A stretch of 64,000 nt of DNA from Epilithonimonas hungarica (lineage in GTDB: Bacteria > Bacteroidota > Bacteroidia > Flavobacteriales > Weeksellaceae), in the NCBI RefSeq assembly GCF_900102265.1, contig NZ_FNBH01000003.1:1-64000 (forward strand), written 5' to 3'. The position numbers were made by a program, and so were the translations under genes. The notes below the pieces were generated by a model. That model made no database searches, was not told the DNA's origin, and saw only the letters and a program-made list of their open reading frames with translations. Positions 24,930-33,437 of the stretch are shown piece by piece (the stretch's first letter is position 1; every line of letters starts with the position of its first letter).

Positions 24930-26183
24930 ATGGGCAAAAACACAATTCTTTTATTTCTCATAGGATTTACCTGGGGGTCTTTTCATGCACAAATAAGAAG
25001 AGTTTATTCATTCAACAATACAACTATAGAAGTATTGGTACAAAGCAACAGAATGCAAAACAATTTTGCTTTTCCTGGGATGAAGGCATTCATAATTATC
25101 GTCAATAGCGGAAATACTTTAGATACTATTTATGAAAATGATAAACTTCGAAAAATACCCATTAGCGGAATGAATGATTATGCTTGCTTCTACTACATAA
25201 AAGCTGCTGACTGGTTGAATAATGAAACTTTGAAACAATTTTTAGAAGACTTTACAAAATGGTGCTATGAAACAGATTATATAAACAGAAATGAAGTACA
25301 TCTGGTATGGCAAGGCTCATCGAATAAAATAAACTGCGACACTTTTACTAATCTTAGTAAAATAACGGGCAGCGTACATATACTATCTGATAAATTAAAT
25401 AACTATTGCAACAACTATGTCAATACTACAGCAGAAGAAATCTGGCAAAAAAGCCAATCCGGAAAAACTTCTGTACAATATGAAGTCTTGGGTATGAAAG
25501 AGATGAGACAATTGCAAAACGAAAACCAGCAGAAGGCAATTTACAGATCCATCAAAAAAAGCAAAGGCGATATTTTCTTTCAGATTACAGCAGGAAGTCA
25601 TCATATCGGAAATCAGTATAAAACAACATTTGATAAAAACACTTTGGTCGATTTTACCAACTATAAAACTTTGTGGAATTTGAGGGCAGGCTATTATTTC
25701 AGCAACCGTCTATACAGCAATGTTGATGTTGCATTGATCTATTCTGGTAAACAGGAAAATATAGACAATATAAATTGGGATGACCCTGACGGTATTACTG
25801 TAAATGGTTCCGGATATGCTGGTGCAATGATAAGATGTGGCCTTGGGTTGGGTTTTGTGGTATACACCCATAGTAGATTAAGCATCAATACAGGGATAGA
25901 TTCCGGAATAATAAACGCCATAGCCGGAGGCGGAACTGCTAACAGAACTATTGGCGGCGGAGACAACAATACGGATATAGAAAAGCAGAGCCAGAAGAGT
26001 ATATATTATAACATTTATGCAGGACTCAATTATAGACTAGGAAAATCATTTTCATTAAACAGCAATCTTCAATACAATATTTCTGCCTTTAAACAACCTA
26101 TAGGAAGCGTCTCTGCATTCACAGGCATTTCTGTAAATCTTGGTTTGGGCATTACAATATCTACAAAAAATAAAGATGAATAA
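24930..26183 (+). CDS. Secreted protein with C-terminal outer-membrane beta-barrel-like region
   Basis: A 417-aa protein from ATG 24930 (MGKNTILLFLIGFTWGSFHA signal peptide); the GTG at 24882 would hide this signal. The N-terminal half (to about residue 200) is a soluble domain I do not recognise. The C-terminal half has alternating strands typical of an outer-membrane barrel (FFQITAGSHHIGNQYKTTF, LRAGYYFSNRLYSNVDVALI, YYNIYAGLNYRLGKSFSLNS, GISVNLGLGITI at the end). Its stop overlaps the next gene's start, so the two are coupled. Confidence 0.7.
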   Translation: MGKNTILLFLIGFTWGSFHAQIRRVYSFNNTTIEVLVQSNRMQNNFAFPGMKAFIIIVNSGNTLDTIYENDKLRKIPISGMNDYACFYYIKAADWLNNETLKQFLEDFTKWCYETDYINRNEVHLVWQGSSNKINCDTFTNLSKITGSVHILSDKLNNYCNNYVNTTAEEIWQKSQSGKTSVQYEVLGMKEMRQLQNENQQKAIYRSIKKSKGDIFFQITAGSHHIGNQYKTTFDKNTLVDFTNYKTLWNLRAGYYFSNRLYSNVDVALIYSGKQENIDNINWDDPDGITVNGSGYAGAMIRCGLGLGFVVYTHSRLSINTGIDSGIINAIAGGGTANRTIGGGDNNTDIEKQSQKSIYYNIYAGLNYRLGKSFSLNSNLQYNISAFKQPIGSVSAFTGISVNLGLGITISTKNKDE

Positions 26184-27057
26184 ACATAAATATCTTTTAT
26201 TAATGACATTCTTATTTGCAAATAGCTTACTTGCTCAGGATAGGGATTTATTGAATGTCAACTATGCAGTTTCGACATTAAAATATAACGATACTGTTGC
26301 TAATGCCAATTTATTTGATGTAAAACTCAAACTTCCGGTATTCCAAAAAAAACAACATACCATTGTCGGAATAGTGGGTTACAAAAATTTATCGCTACAG
26401 AATTTCCCGGCGGATCATACCGGCAATTTACACGGTCTCACTTTGCAGGGAGTCTGGATCTATAAATTATCAGACAGAAAAAGCCTGACCTTTTTTGCTC
26501 AAACAGGATTGTTTTCAGATTTACAAGATGTGAGTGGCAAAGATTTCAGGTATACTGCAGGCTTGCGTTACAGGGTAAAACATTCCGAAAAGTTGCGTAC
26601 AGGTTGGGGTCTGGCTTATTCCAGACAGTTTTTCGGTAACCAGATTATCCCATTCATTGATGTAGATTACAGACCCAATGATAAATGGAGCATTACGGGG
26701 CAGTTCCCCATCAAACCAAAAGTGCTTTACCATTTTAATGATAAATGGAGTGCCGGGATTGAAGTATCCGCAGATGCATCCAGCTACAGGCTTTCAGCAA
26801 CGGAAAGTGACAATCAGTTTATCCAGGTCAATCAATGGACTGGTTTGGCAAAGCTGGAATATCAGTTTGCAAAAAACTGGGAACTGAATATTGGGGTCGG
26901 TAGAAATTTTAGACAGAGCTACAAACTTTATGATGATACAGCTACTACACCTTGGACGGTTATTACTATGCCTTTAGGTGAAAAGCCCGACCCCATCTAT
27001 GAAATAGACAACAACGGATGGAATATTCAAGTGGGTATTTTATTTAAACCGTTCTAG
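26176..27057 (+). CDS. DUF6268-like outer-membrane beta-barrel protein
   Basis: A 293-aa protein with a signal peptide (MNKHKYLLLMTFLFANSLLA) and a mature part of alternating strands with aromatic girdles (LSDRKSLTFFAQTGLFSDL, IDVDYRPNDKWSITGQFPIK, AKLEYQFAKNWELNIGVGRN, NIQVGILFKPF at the C-terminus ending in Phe). It matches the DUF6268 type of outer-membrane proteins. It overlaps the preceding gene by 8 bp. It precedes the LytS/LytTR pair by 32 bp and may be part of the same operon. Confidence 0.75.
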   Translation: MNKHKYLLLMTFLFANSLLAQDRDLLNVNYAVSTLKYNDTVANANLFDVKLKLPVFQKKQHTIVGIVGYKNLSLQNFPADHTGNLHGLTLQGVWIYKLSDRKSLTFFAQTGLFSDLQDVSGKDFRYTAGLRYRVKHSEKLRTGWGLAYSRQFFGNQIIPFIDVDYRPNDKWSITGQFPIKPKVLYHFNDKWSAGIEVSADASSYRLSATESDNQFIQVNQWTGLAKLEYQFAKNWELNIGVGRNFRQSYKLYDDTATTPWTVITMPLGEKPDPIYEIDNNGWNIQVGILFKPF

Positions 27058-27089
27058 AAGACCTTATCTTTTGTAACTTTATCATAAAA

Positions 27090-28061
27090 ATGAAATTACC
27101 CATAGAAAAAATATTGCCCATTGCTTTATGTATCGTATTTCCGGCATTAAATGCGATTACTACGAGGGGGATTATAAACATTTTTGATGTTGATTCCTTG
27201 ATATTACTTCGGTGGGCGTCTGTTTCTGCAATGCTTTACCTGCTTTGGATCTTGCTGGATTATATTTCTAGAAAAGCAGAAACGTACAGATTTCTTAAAT
27301 CAATTATTGCAGCGACAGCGTTACTTATTATAGTTTACAATATATTTCTGCTCACACCGCTATTTCAAAATAAGAATTTGAAATGGATGTTTGTGGTGAG
27401 GTATTTTATTGCCATTATTCCATTTTTAATAATTCAATATGCCTTTCGTGCCAACAAAAAAGTAGCACAACTGGAACTGGAAAAACAGCAGATACAAACA
27501 GAAAACTACAAGGTTCAATTAGAAGCATTACGCACCAAAGCCGACCCGCATTTTTTATTTAATTCACTCAATACCCTTCGTACAATGGTGCGGCATCGAG
27601 ACCCGAAATCTGAACAGTTTATCCTCAGTCTTTCCGATTTTTACCGGCAAACTTTACGGTACAACGAAAGCACATTGATTAAACTGATTGATGAGGTAAA
27701 GGTATTGGAATCCTATTTATTTCTAATGAAGAACAGAAATGAGGATGCCGTACAAATCAGTATCCAGATTGCTGAAGAATTGTACGAACACCAAATTCCT
27801 ACATTGGCATTGCAAACCGTGGTAGAAAACTGTTTTAAGCATAATATGATGACATCGAAAATGCCTTTGTATATTGAGATCAAAAGTGCCGATAATTATA
27901 TTGAAATTAAAAATAATGTTCAACCCAGGATGACCAACAGTTCATCTTCCGGCTATGGATTGGAAAATTTGAAAAAGAGGTATGAGTTGTTAAATATCGA
28001 AAACGGAGTTGATATTGAATCGACAGATGATTACTTTCTGGTAAGACTTAAACTTATTTAA
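27090..28061 (+). CDS. LytS-type sensor histidine kinase
   Basis: A 323-aa membrane kinase. Four N-terminal membrane helices (about residues 8-120), a short coiled coil (NKKVAQLELEKQQIQTENYK) and the His-kinase domain with the phospho-acceptor in KADPHFLFNSLNTL (H154). The ATPase domain has N in LQTVVENCFKHN (about 245-256) and a GYGLENLKKRYELL lid. Paired with the LytTR regulator 35 bp downstream. Confidence 0.92.
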   Translation: MKLPIEKILPIALCIVFPALNAITTRGIINIFDVDSLILLRWASVSAMLYLLWILLDYISRKAETYRFLKSIIAATALLIIVYNIFLLTPLFQNKNLKWMFVVRYFIAIIPFLIIQYAFRANKKVAQLELEKQQIQTENYKVQLEALRTKADPHFLFNSLNTLRTMVRHRDPKSEQFILSLSDFYRQTLRYNESTLIKLIDEVKVLESYLFLMKNRNEDAVQISIQIAEELYEHQIPTLALQTVVENCFKHNMMTSKMPLYIEIKSADNYIEIKNNVQPRMTNSSSSGYGLENLKKRYELLNIENGVDIESTDDYFLVRLKLI

Positions 28062-28096
28062 TGGAGGATGCAATCTAAATTCTCAACTGAAATAAT

Positions 28097-28843
28097 ATGA
28101 ACGTACTGATAGTAGAAGACGAATTACATACTTCCAAGTTGCTGAAAGAAATAATTGAGCAGGATGAAGATTTTTTGGTAACCGAACGTTTGGAGTCGGT
28201 AGCCGAAGCCGTGCAATATTTAAGTAAACACCAGCAAAAATTAGACCTGATTTTTCTGGATATTCAGTTAGCCGACGGGCATAGCTTTGAGATTTTTAAC
28301 CATATTGACGTTACTGTTCCCGTAGTGTTTTGTACCGCTTATGATGAGTATACTTTACAAGCCATTAAAAACAACGGCATTGATTATATCCTTAAACCCT
28401 TCAAGGAGGAAGACATTCACGCCGCACTAAACAAATATAAAAGGCTAGCTCAAACTTTTAGGGATAAATCAGCTACACCTTTACAATTTCCTGCTATAAC
28501 TCAGTACCAGCAAAGCTTTCTAACACAATATCGGGATAAAACACTGGTAAAATATGTAAAAGAAATCGCTCTTTTTTACATTGAATTTGAAACTGTTTAC
28601 ATGTACACCATCAACGGCGACAAATCCCCTCTTTTTAAGAATTTGGAGTACATCGAATCAGTTTGTGACCCTAAACAGTTTTTCCGCATCAACAGGCAGG
28701 TTTTGATTAATAAAGAAGCAGTATTGTCTATTGAGCCATATTTCAATAGAAAAGTCATTGTTCAAACAAAATTCGGCCTATCAGAAAAATTAATTGTAAG
28801 CAGGTTAAAAGTTGCTGCTTTCAAAGACTGGTTGGAATCGTAG
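28097..28843 (+). CDS. LytTR-family response regulator
   Basis: A 248-aa regulator with a receiver domain (D9/D10 acid pair in VEDE, phospho-Asp in LIFLDIQLAD at about residue 55, Lys in ILKPF at about 103) and a C-terminal LytTR DNA-binding domain (YVKEIALFYIEFETVYMYTI, FFRINRQVLINKEAV, SRLKVAAFKDWL). It works with the upstream kinase; likely targets are this exporter/surface cluster, which is an inference from position. Confidence 0.92.
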   Translation: MNVLIVEDELHTSKLLKEIIEQDEDFLVTERLESVAEAVQYLSKHQQKLDLIFLDIQLADGHSFEIFNHIDVTVPVVFCTAYDEYTLQAIKNNGIDYILKPFKEEDIHAALNKYKRLAQTFRDKSATPLQFPAITQYQQSFLTQYRDKTLVKYVKEIALFYIEFETVYMYTINGDKSPLFKNLEYIESVCDPKQFFRINRQVLINKEAVLSIEPYFNRKVIVQTKFGLSEKLIVSRLKVAAFKDWLES

Positions 28844-29017
28844 TTTATATTTCATCCCTATTCGCAAGTGATATTTTGATAATTGCTTTCTACTAATGGC
28901 TATTTAGCCTTTAATTGAAAAATCGTTGCAATTAAATTCAATATCTCAAATGTTCAATTGAAGTTTTTGTTTGTTCAATTCATCCAAATTTTGATTTCTT
29001 TAAATGTTATTACTCAA

Positions 29018-29025
29018 TAGTTTTG
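29018..29025 (+). promoter_or_regulatory. -7 box before the DUF4397 lipoprotein gene
   Basis: TAGTTTTG matches TAnnTTTG and lies 28 bp before the ATG at 29054. A clear -33 element at the usual distance is not seen. Confidence 0.5.
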
Positions 29026-29053
29026 CTTGTATAAACAATAAAATTATTATGTT

Positions 29054-29743
29054 ATGAAGAAATTATTTATTTTCAAATTAATGATCATTGCAATGGCGGT
29101 AACAACTTTAATATCTTGTGATGATGACGATGAATGTTATTATGTAGAACAGAACGATGCCCGCGGATTAATAGTCAATGCAAGTCCCAATTCGGGAGAT
29201 TTGTATTTTTTTGCGGATGAAAATAAAATCAATGGTAATGCACTGAACTATGCAAATGCTCAGGGATACTATCGATTTTATGATGGGATGCGGACTTTCA
29301 CTGTTCGCGATAATAATGGAAATATTCTGGATACTGAGCAAAGAGAAGTAAATGGAGGAGATGTTTTTTCTCTTTTTGCCGTAAACAATTTTGACCAGCT
29401 GGAACTTGTTAGTTTCGAAGACCATTTGGAAGTGCCAGGTTTTTATCGCGCAGGCATCAGACTGATAAATCTCTCTCCTGGTGCTCCGAACGTAGATATT
29501 TACCTTGATGGTCATTTGATCACATCCAATATTCCTTTTAAAACAGCTTCCCCTTTTGTAAATGTTGAAGATAATGAATATAATGTGGAAATAAAAGATA
29601 CACAAACCGGTAATACACTATTCCAGAAATCTTCGGTTGTTTTTTATCCCAACAGAATTTACACGCTTTATACGAAAGGATTTGTTGATGCTCCTTCAGG
29701 TTCAAACGATAACTTTTCCTTGGAGATTATTCGAAATTATTAA
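29054..29743 (+). CDS. DUF4397 domain lipoprotein
   Basis: A 229-aa lipoprotein: signal ends TTLISC with Cys at about residue 22 followed by DDDDE. The mature part has the DUF4397 layout: RGLIVNASPNSGDLYFFAD and a second repeat GIRLINLSPGAPNVDIYLDG (about residues 134-153), then the closing RIYTLYTKGFVD. Members are surface-exposed beta-sandwich proteins of unknown role. It has its own promoter at 29018-29025. Confidence 0.85.
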   Translation: MKKLFIFKLMIIAMAVTTLISCDDDDECYYVEQNDARGLIVNASPNSGDLYFFADENKINGNALNYANAQGYYRFYDGMRTFTVRDNNGNILDTEQREVNGGDVFSLFAVNNFDQLELVSFEDHLEVPGFYRAGIRLINLSPGAPNVDIYLDGHLITSNIPFKTASPFVNVEDNEYNVEIKDTQTGNTLFQKSSVVFYPNRIYTLYTKGFVDAPSGSNDNFSLEIIRNY

Positions 29744-29746
29744 AAA

Positions 29747-29951
29747 CTTGTAGTATCTAAAGCTGAACTCGTCTTGACCTACTTACCTGCCGGAAAAGGG
29801 AAAGTAGCATATGCTCTTCGCAGGGAAATGGGTAAAGCAATTGCTAATAGACTTGCAAACTAATGACGAAAATAGAATTTATGAATTGACAGGAAGTGAA
29901 ATGTATTCATATGAAGCAACTATTAGGAAGAAAGCCAAAAAAATTGAGTGA
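29747..29951 (+). pseudogene. Remnant of an NmrA/QOR2-like NAD(P)-binding SDR oxidoreductase
   Basis: Frame one (29747-29863) reads to a stop and contains LPAGKGKVAYALRREMGKAI. The reading continues in another frame (29862-29951) as NDENRIYELTGSEMYSYEAT, then a stop. Joined, the pieces give the YELTG-x-x-x-YS-x-E stretch and preceding helix of NmrA-like short-chain oxidoreductases. There is no start and no N-terminal Rossmann part, so it is a decayed C-terminal piece in the 328-bp gap 29744-30071. Confidence 0.6.
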
Positions 29952-29990
29952 TGCATTAAAGGAAATCTATGGTAACAAGCCATAAACTGA

Positions 29991-30061
29991 ATTAGTCAAT
30001 ACTTGATCTGACAGTTATAATCAAATTGACTAATTTTAAAACAGATCAAGTATTGACTAAT
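29991..30061. repeat. Long inverted repeat (20-bp exact arms)
   Basis: ATTAGTCAATACTTGATCTG (29991-30010) pairs exactly with 30042-30061 across a 31-nt loop that itself contains a TTGACTAAT copy of part of the arm. It ends 11 bp before the hsp20 stop (minus strand). It may serve as a terminator for hsp20 or be the footprint of a small mobile element next to the SDR remnant. Confidence 0.6.
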
Positions 30062-30071
30062 GCAAATGTTG

Positions 30072-30503
30072 TCAGTCTATTTTAATTTCCTGGACTTCTT
30101 TTCTTTTTGCAGCATTTTTTGTTATATGGATGCGTAACAGACCATCTTCATAATTTGCTTTGATCTGGTCTTCTGTTATATTGTCTGGCAAACGAAAACT
30201 ACGAGAAAAAGAAGAAGTAGAAAACTCCTTCCTGAGATAATTTTCTTTTTCTTCCTTATTCTCAGTACTGGTTTTTGCAGTGATCGTAAGTAGTCCGTCT
30301 TCATTTTCTATTTTGAAATCTCCTTTCTTAAAACCTGGTGCTGAAACTGTTAGTTCATAGGTGCTATTCTTGTCAATAATATTGACTGTAGGATACATAT
30401 TATTGGCAAAAATGGGCTGGCCAAGAAATCCGTCTGCTGTCCAAAAGTTTTCTATTAAGGATTTTAACGACGGTAACGTGCTGTTTTTTTGTAAAGTGTT
30501 CAT
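30072..30503 (-). CDS. Hsp20/alpha-crystallin family small heat-shock protein
   Basis: A 143-aa small heat-shock chaperone. The alpha-crystallin domain covers about residues 40-130: MYPTVNIIDKNSTYELTVSA, then ENEDGLLTITAKT, and the G-L doublet EDGLLRIHI near the end. The N-terminal arm is short. It prevents aggregation of unfolded proteins. Its promoter has a -7 box at 30531-30538 and TGA-N6-TCA sites at 30562-30573 and 30584-30595, suggesting control by the Crp-type hybrid regulator rather than only by heat. Confidence 0.93.
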   Translation of the reverse strand: MNTLQKNSTLPSLKSLIENFWTADGFLGQPIFANNMYPTVNIIDKNSTYELTVSAPGFKKGDFKIENEDGLLTITAKTSTENKEEKENYLRKEFSTSSFSRSFRLPDNITEDQIKANYEDGLLRIHITKNAAKRKEVQEIKID

Positions 30504-30530
30504 AATTGGAATTTTTTTTAATTAATATCC

Positions 30531-30595
30531 CAAAGGTATATTATGAATATCTTTCACACTATGACAGTAATTTCATTTTGTTGTGATTCTGATCA
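30531..30595 (-). promoter_or_regulatory. hsp20 promoter with tandem Crp/Fnr-like sites
   Basis: Minus-strand -7 box TACCTTTG (plus CAAAGGTA, 30531-30538). The distal site TGATTCTGATCA (30584-30595) is exact for TGA-N6-TCA. The proximal site TGACAGTAATTT (30562-30573) keeps only the TGA half. Centres are 22 bp apart and the proximal one is 33 bp from the -7 centre. Confidence 0.6.
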
Positions 30596-30955
30596 CGTCA
30601 TGCTTTCAGCTTGCCAGGCATCAAGTATCTTGATCATCTGAAATGCCTCTGATCCTGAATCATCTATTTCGATTTTCGAGCACTTTAATCCATGATATTC
30701 GGAGTTCGCTAATTGAAGTGGTAACTGCTTCATTGACCGAAGGATTAAGTATTTTACACCAAAGGAATTCAATTTTCCTACAATCGATGGTGAAATGCTG
30801 GTCTCATCACAGATAACAGCGTCTTTTTCATCCGAGAAATGCATATTATTATCCTTTAATGGATCTGTAATGATAGTAATTTTATGTTTTTTGCGATTCA
30901 ATAAGGCAAGGGACTTTTTTGTGTCCTGACTAATATTGTAGATGATGACCTTCAT
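30593..30955 (-). CDS. Stand-alone protein like the N-terminal part of D-lactate dehydrogenase
   Basis: A 120-aa protein starting MKVIIYNISQDTKKSLALLN. Its pattern (IITDPL, DAVICDETSISPSIVGKL, GVKYLILRSM) resembles the first catalytic-domain part of D-2-hydroxyacid dehydrogenases, in which the Arg of the R-S/C motif lies in the active site. The NAD-binding domain is missing. It could be a binding or regulatory fold, or a fragment; the intact promoter and start suggest a real gene. The promoter has the same tandem sites as the other stress genes here. Confidence 0.65.
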   Translation of the reverse strand: MKVIIYNISQDTKKSLALLNRKKHKITIITDPLKDNNMHFSDEKDAVICDETSISPSIVGKLNSFGVKYLILRSMKQLPLQLANSEYHGLKCSKIEIDDSGSEAFQMIKILDAWQAESMT

Positions 30956-30972
30956 AATGTCTGTTCAATATT

Positions 30973-31037
30973 CAAATATATCGAAGAGATTAATTCCAAA
31001 TAGTGCGCATGGTCATTAAAAAAGATGATTTTAGTTA
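30973..31037 (-). promoter_or_regulatory. Promoter with tandem Crp/Fnr-like sites before the LdhA-like gene
   Basis: Minus-strand -7 box TATATTTG (plus CAAATATA, 30973-30980). Proximal site TGCGCATGGTCA (31004-31015) and distal site TGATTTTAGTTA (31026-31037), each one base off TGA-N6-TCA. Spacing is 22 bp between centres and 33 bp to the -7 centre. The distal site overlaps the stop codon of the regulator gene. Confidence 0.55.
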
Positions 31038-32087
31038 ATTTTTAAGCTTTCTAAGACCACTGATGTCAACTATTGTTATGGTACCCGCATTTTTATCGAT
31101 AAGTTTTTCAGCTTTAAAATCGCCGAGGATCCTGCTAACTGTTTCACTGGCCATGCCTGCCATGCACGCCAGATTTTCTCTGGAAATTTCAAAACTATTC
31201 TTATCTGGATGGCCGCTATGTAGTCTGATCAGTACTTCTGCCATTCTTTTTCTGACAGAAAAATAGGCCAGCTGTAATAGTTGTTCCTCATGATTACTAA
31301 CATTTTGCGCCAGGATACTAATGAATTTTTCTGCTATATCAGGATATTTATGAAGTAACTGATCGACTATCTCTTTTGATACAGAGCAAAGTGTGGCATC
31401 TTCCAATACTTCAGCAGTTTCTTTATATTCCTTTCCTGAGAACAAGGAAACAATCCCAAAATAGTTATCCGCATGATAAACGCCTGTCATCAGTTCCTTA
31501 CCATCATCTGTCATTTTGGTGGTCTTTACCGCTCCTGATAAGACCAGATAAATATTATTTGCAGAGTCTCCCTCATAATAGATGACCTGCTTTTTCTTAA
31601 AAGACCTTATTTTCCTTTCGTCAAATGACCTTTTTAATTCCTCAAGGCCATTTATATTCTGAAATAGATTCGTCATCCTACTAAGGTTGGAAGTATAAAG
31701 AGTTTTTTGAAGTTCTTTTTTCTTCAGCCTGCTCTCTATCGCATTTAGAAGCTCAATATCATCATAGGGTTTAGTGAGGTAATCGTCTGCTCCCATTTCT
31801 ATTCCTTTTCTTATCTCTGTTCTATCCGTTTTTGCTGTAATAAAAACAAATGGTATAAGTCCCGTATCTTCTCTTTTGCTCAATAGATGCAACACGCCAT
31901 AACCATCCATTTCAGGCATCATGATATCACACAGGATAACATCAGGTAGATGCTCGATGGCCATATCCACTCCCTGTTTTCCATTGCTGGCCTGAAATAC
32001 TTTATAGTTCGCGAGTTCAAGAATTTCAGATGTATTCTCACGGATATCTTCATTATCCTCAATGATCAGAATGCGTTTTTTTTCCAT
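31035..32087 (-). CDS. Receiver-cNMP-HTH hybrid response regulator (Crp/Fnr type)
   Basis: A 350-aa chimera. Residues 1-120 are a receiver (D11 acid pair in IEDNED, phospho-Asp in ILCDIMMPEMDG at about 54, Lys in YLTKPYDD). About 150-265 form a cNMP-like beta-roll (KKQVIYYEGDSANNIYLVL, GVYHADNYFGIVSLFSG). The last 80 residues are a Crp-type HTH with recognition helix ASETVSRILGDF, which carries the E-x-x-S-R of Fnr that reads TGA half-sites. No Fnr iron-sulfur cysteine cluster is evident. Partner kinase lies 18 bp upstream. Proposed target: TGA-N6-TCA promoters at 30.5-42.6 kb. Confidence 0.9.
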   Translation of the reverse strand: MEKKRILIIEDNEDIRENTSEILELANYKVFQASNGKQGVDMAIEHLPDVILCDIMMPEMDGYGVLHLLSKREDTGLIPFVFITAKTDRTEIRKGIEMGADDYLTKPYDDIELLNAIESRLKKKELQKTLYTSNLSRMTNLFQNINGLEELKRSFDERKIRSFKKKQVIYYEGDSANNIYLVLSGAVKTTKMTDDGKELMTGVYHADNYFGIVSLFSGKEYKETAEVLEDATLCSVSKEIVDQLLHKYPDIAEKFISILAQNVSNHEEQLLQLAYFSVRKRMAEVLIRLHSGHPDKNSFEISRENLACMAGMASETVSRILGDFKAEKLIDKNAGTITIVDISGLRKLKN

Positions 32088-32105
32088 TGCTTTAAAGGAA
32101 CATGG

Positions 32106-33305
32106 TCAATGTTCATTAATTTGTTTTTGAAATGATAGTATAAATTTAGTTCCGGCTCCAGCTTCGCTTTCAAAATAAATCTGTCCATGCATCAGATTGA
32201 CATATCTAAGAACAATATTCAACCCCAAACCAGTTCCGGGTATATTACCGGTATTATGCGCTCTGAAAAAGGGCTGAAAAAGAGAAGGCTGGTCTTCCTT
32301 TGGTATTCCAAGACCATTATCTTTTAATGTCAAAATATATTTTTCTTCATTTATTTCCGTCGAAAATTCAATGAGGGTATGTTCGCCGGAATATTTTATA
32401 GCATTGCTTATCAGGTTTATCAAACAATTTCTTAATAAATGCTGATCAAGATATATGACATTTTCATGTCCTGTATGTTGATAGATGATAATTTGGTCCT
32501 CCTTGCTGATCAATTGCATCTCTTCTGTAAGTTCTTCAGCAAACTTCACAATATCAAATAACTCGTAATGAGGTGTGATGATTCCAGTATCAAGTTTTTC
32601 CAGTGAAAGAAAGTCATTAAGGATAGAATTGAGACCTCCTATCATACTTTTAACTTTATGAAGATGTTTTATGATCTGTGCATTATCGGAAATCTGCAGG
32701 TATTTTTCAATCAATGCTACTGAAAGCTGCATAGAGCTTAAAGGGGTACGGAATTCATGGGAGGCCATCGATACAAAGCGGCTTTTTATCTTGCTGAGTT
32801 CTATTTGTTTTTCCAGTGACTTGTTCGCTTCCTCCCGGGCTTCTTCTAATTTCTGAAGCATTTGTTTGAGCGATTTTGTTCTTTCTTCAACAGTCTCTTC
32901 TAATTTACTGGTATATTTTTTCAGATATTCTTCAGCTTCTTTTTCTTTTGAGAGGTCATGGATAAAACCGGTATAAACGATCCTATCCTGATATTGGACC
33001 TCGCTGACTGCTAGCCTGAAAGGAAATTGGGTTCCGTCTTTTCTCAGCCCCCATACCTCTCGCCCTTTACCTATTATCTTTTTTCTACCTGTATTTTGAT
33101 AATTTGCTATGTAGCCGTCATGTCTTGATTTGTCGGGTTCCGGCATCAGAACGGAAATATTCCTGCCTATCAGCTCTTCTTCCGTATAACCGAAAATTTT
33201 AAGTGCTGAAGGATTTAATGTTTCTATTATACCCCTGTTGTCAATTGTAATTATACCATCAATGGCAGTTTCGATTATAGCATGCAAGAGTTTTGAACTT
33301 TCCAT
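32106..33305 (-). CDS. PAS-domain sensor histidine kinase
   Basis: A 399-aa soluble kinase with no membrane helices. A PAS domain (about residues 5-120, TAIDGIITIDNRGIIETLNP and the FixL-like NISVLMPEPDKSRHDGYI stretch), a coiled coil (about 125-175), then the phospho-acceptor in VSMASHEFRTPLSS (H183) and the ATPase with NLISNAIKYS, DNGLGIPKEDQ and GTGLGLNIV. The HDGYI stretch resembles heme-PAS sensors of the FixL group, so oxygen or redox sensing is possible but not proven. Transfers phosphate to the hybrid regulator 18 bp downstream. Confidence 0.92.
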   Translation of the reverse strand: MESSKLLHAIIETAIDGIITIDNRGIIETLNPSALKIFGYTEEELIGRNISVLMPEPDKSRHDGYIANYQNTGRKKIIGKGREVWGLRKDGTQFPFRLAVSEVQYQDRIVYTGFIHDLSKEKEAEEYLKKYTSKLEETVEERTKSLKQMLQKLEEAREEANKSLEKQIELSKIKSRFVSMASHEFRTPLSSMQLSVALIEKYLQISDNAQIIKHLHKVKSMIGGLNSILNDFLSLEKLDTGIITPHYELFDIVKFAEELTEEMQLISKEDQIIIYQHTGHENVIYLDQHLLRNCLINLISNAIKYSGEHTLIEFSTEINEEKYILTLKDNGLGIPKEDQPSLFQPFFRAHNTGNIPGTGLGLNIVLRYVNLMHGQIYFESEAGAGTKFILSFQKQINEH

Positions 33306-33437
33306 GATTTATAAGTATCTGAATCTTATAAATTTAAGACTTTATATCTAAATTATAATATTAATATTTGAAAATTTAAATTTGAGGTCTGTTTGCTAAA
33401 AATAACCAGCACTTTATGCATAATAAATTGTCATTTA

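Noticed and set aside
24430-24945. Antisense 171-codon frame over the DUF6515 gene
   Set aside because: A shadow of a Tyr/Val-rich gene; no recognisable protein features and no promoter.
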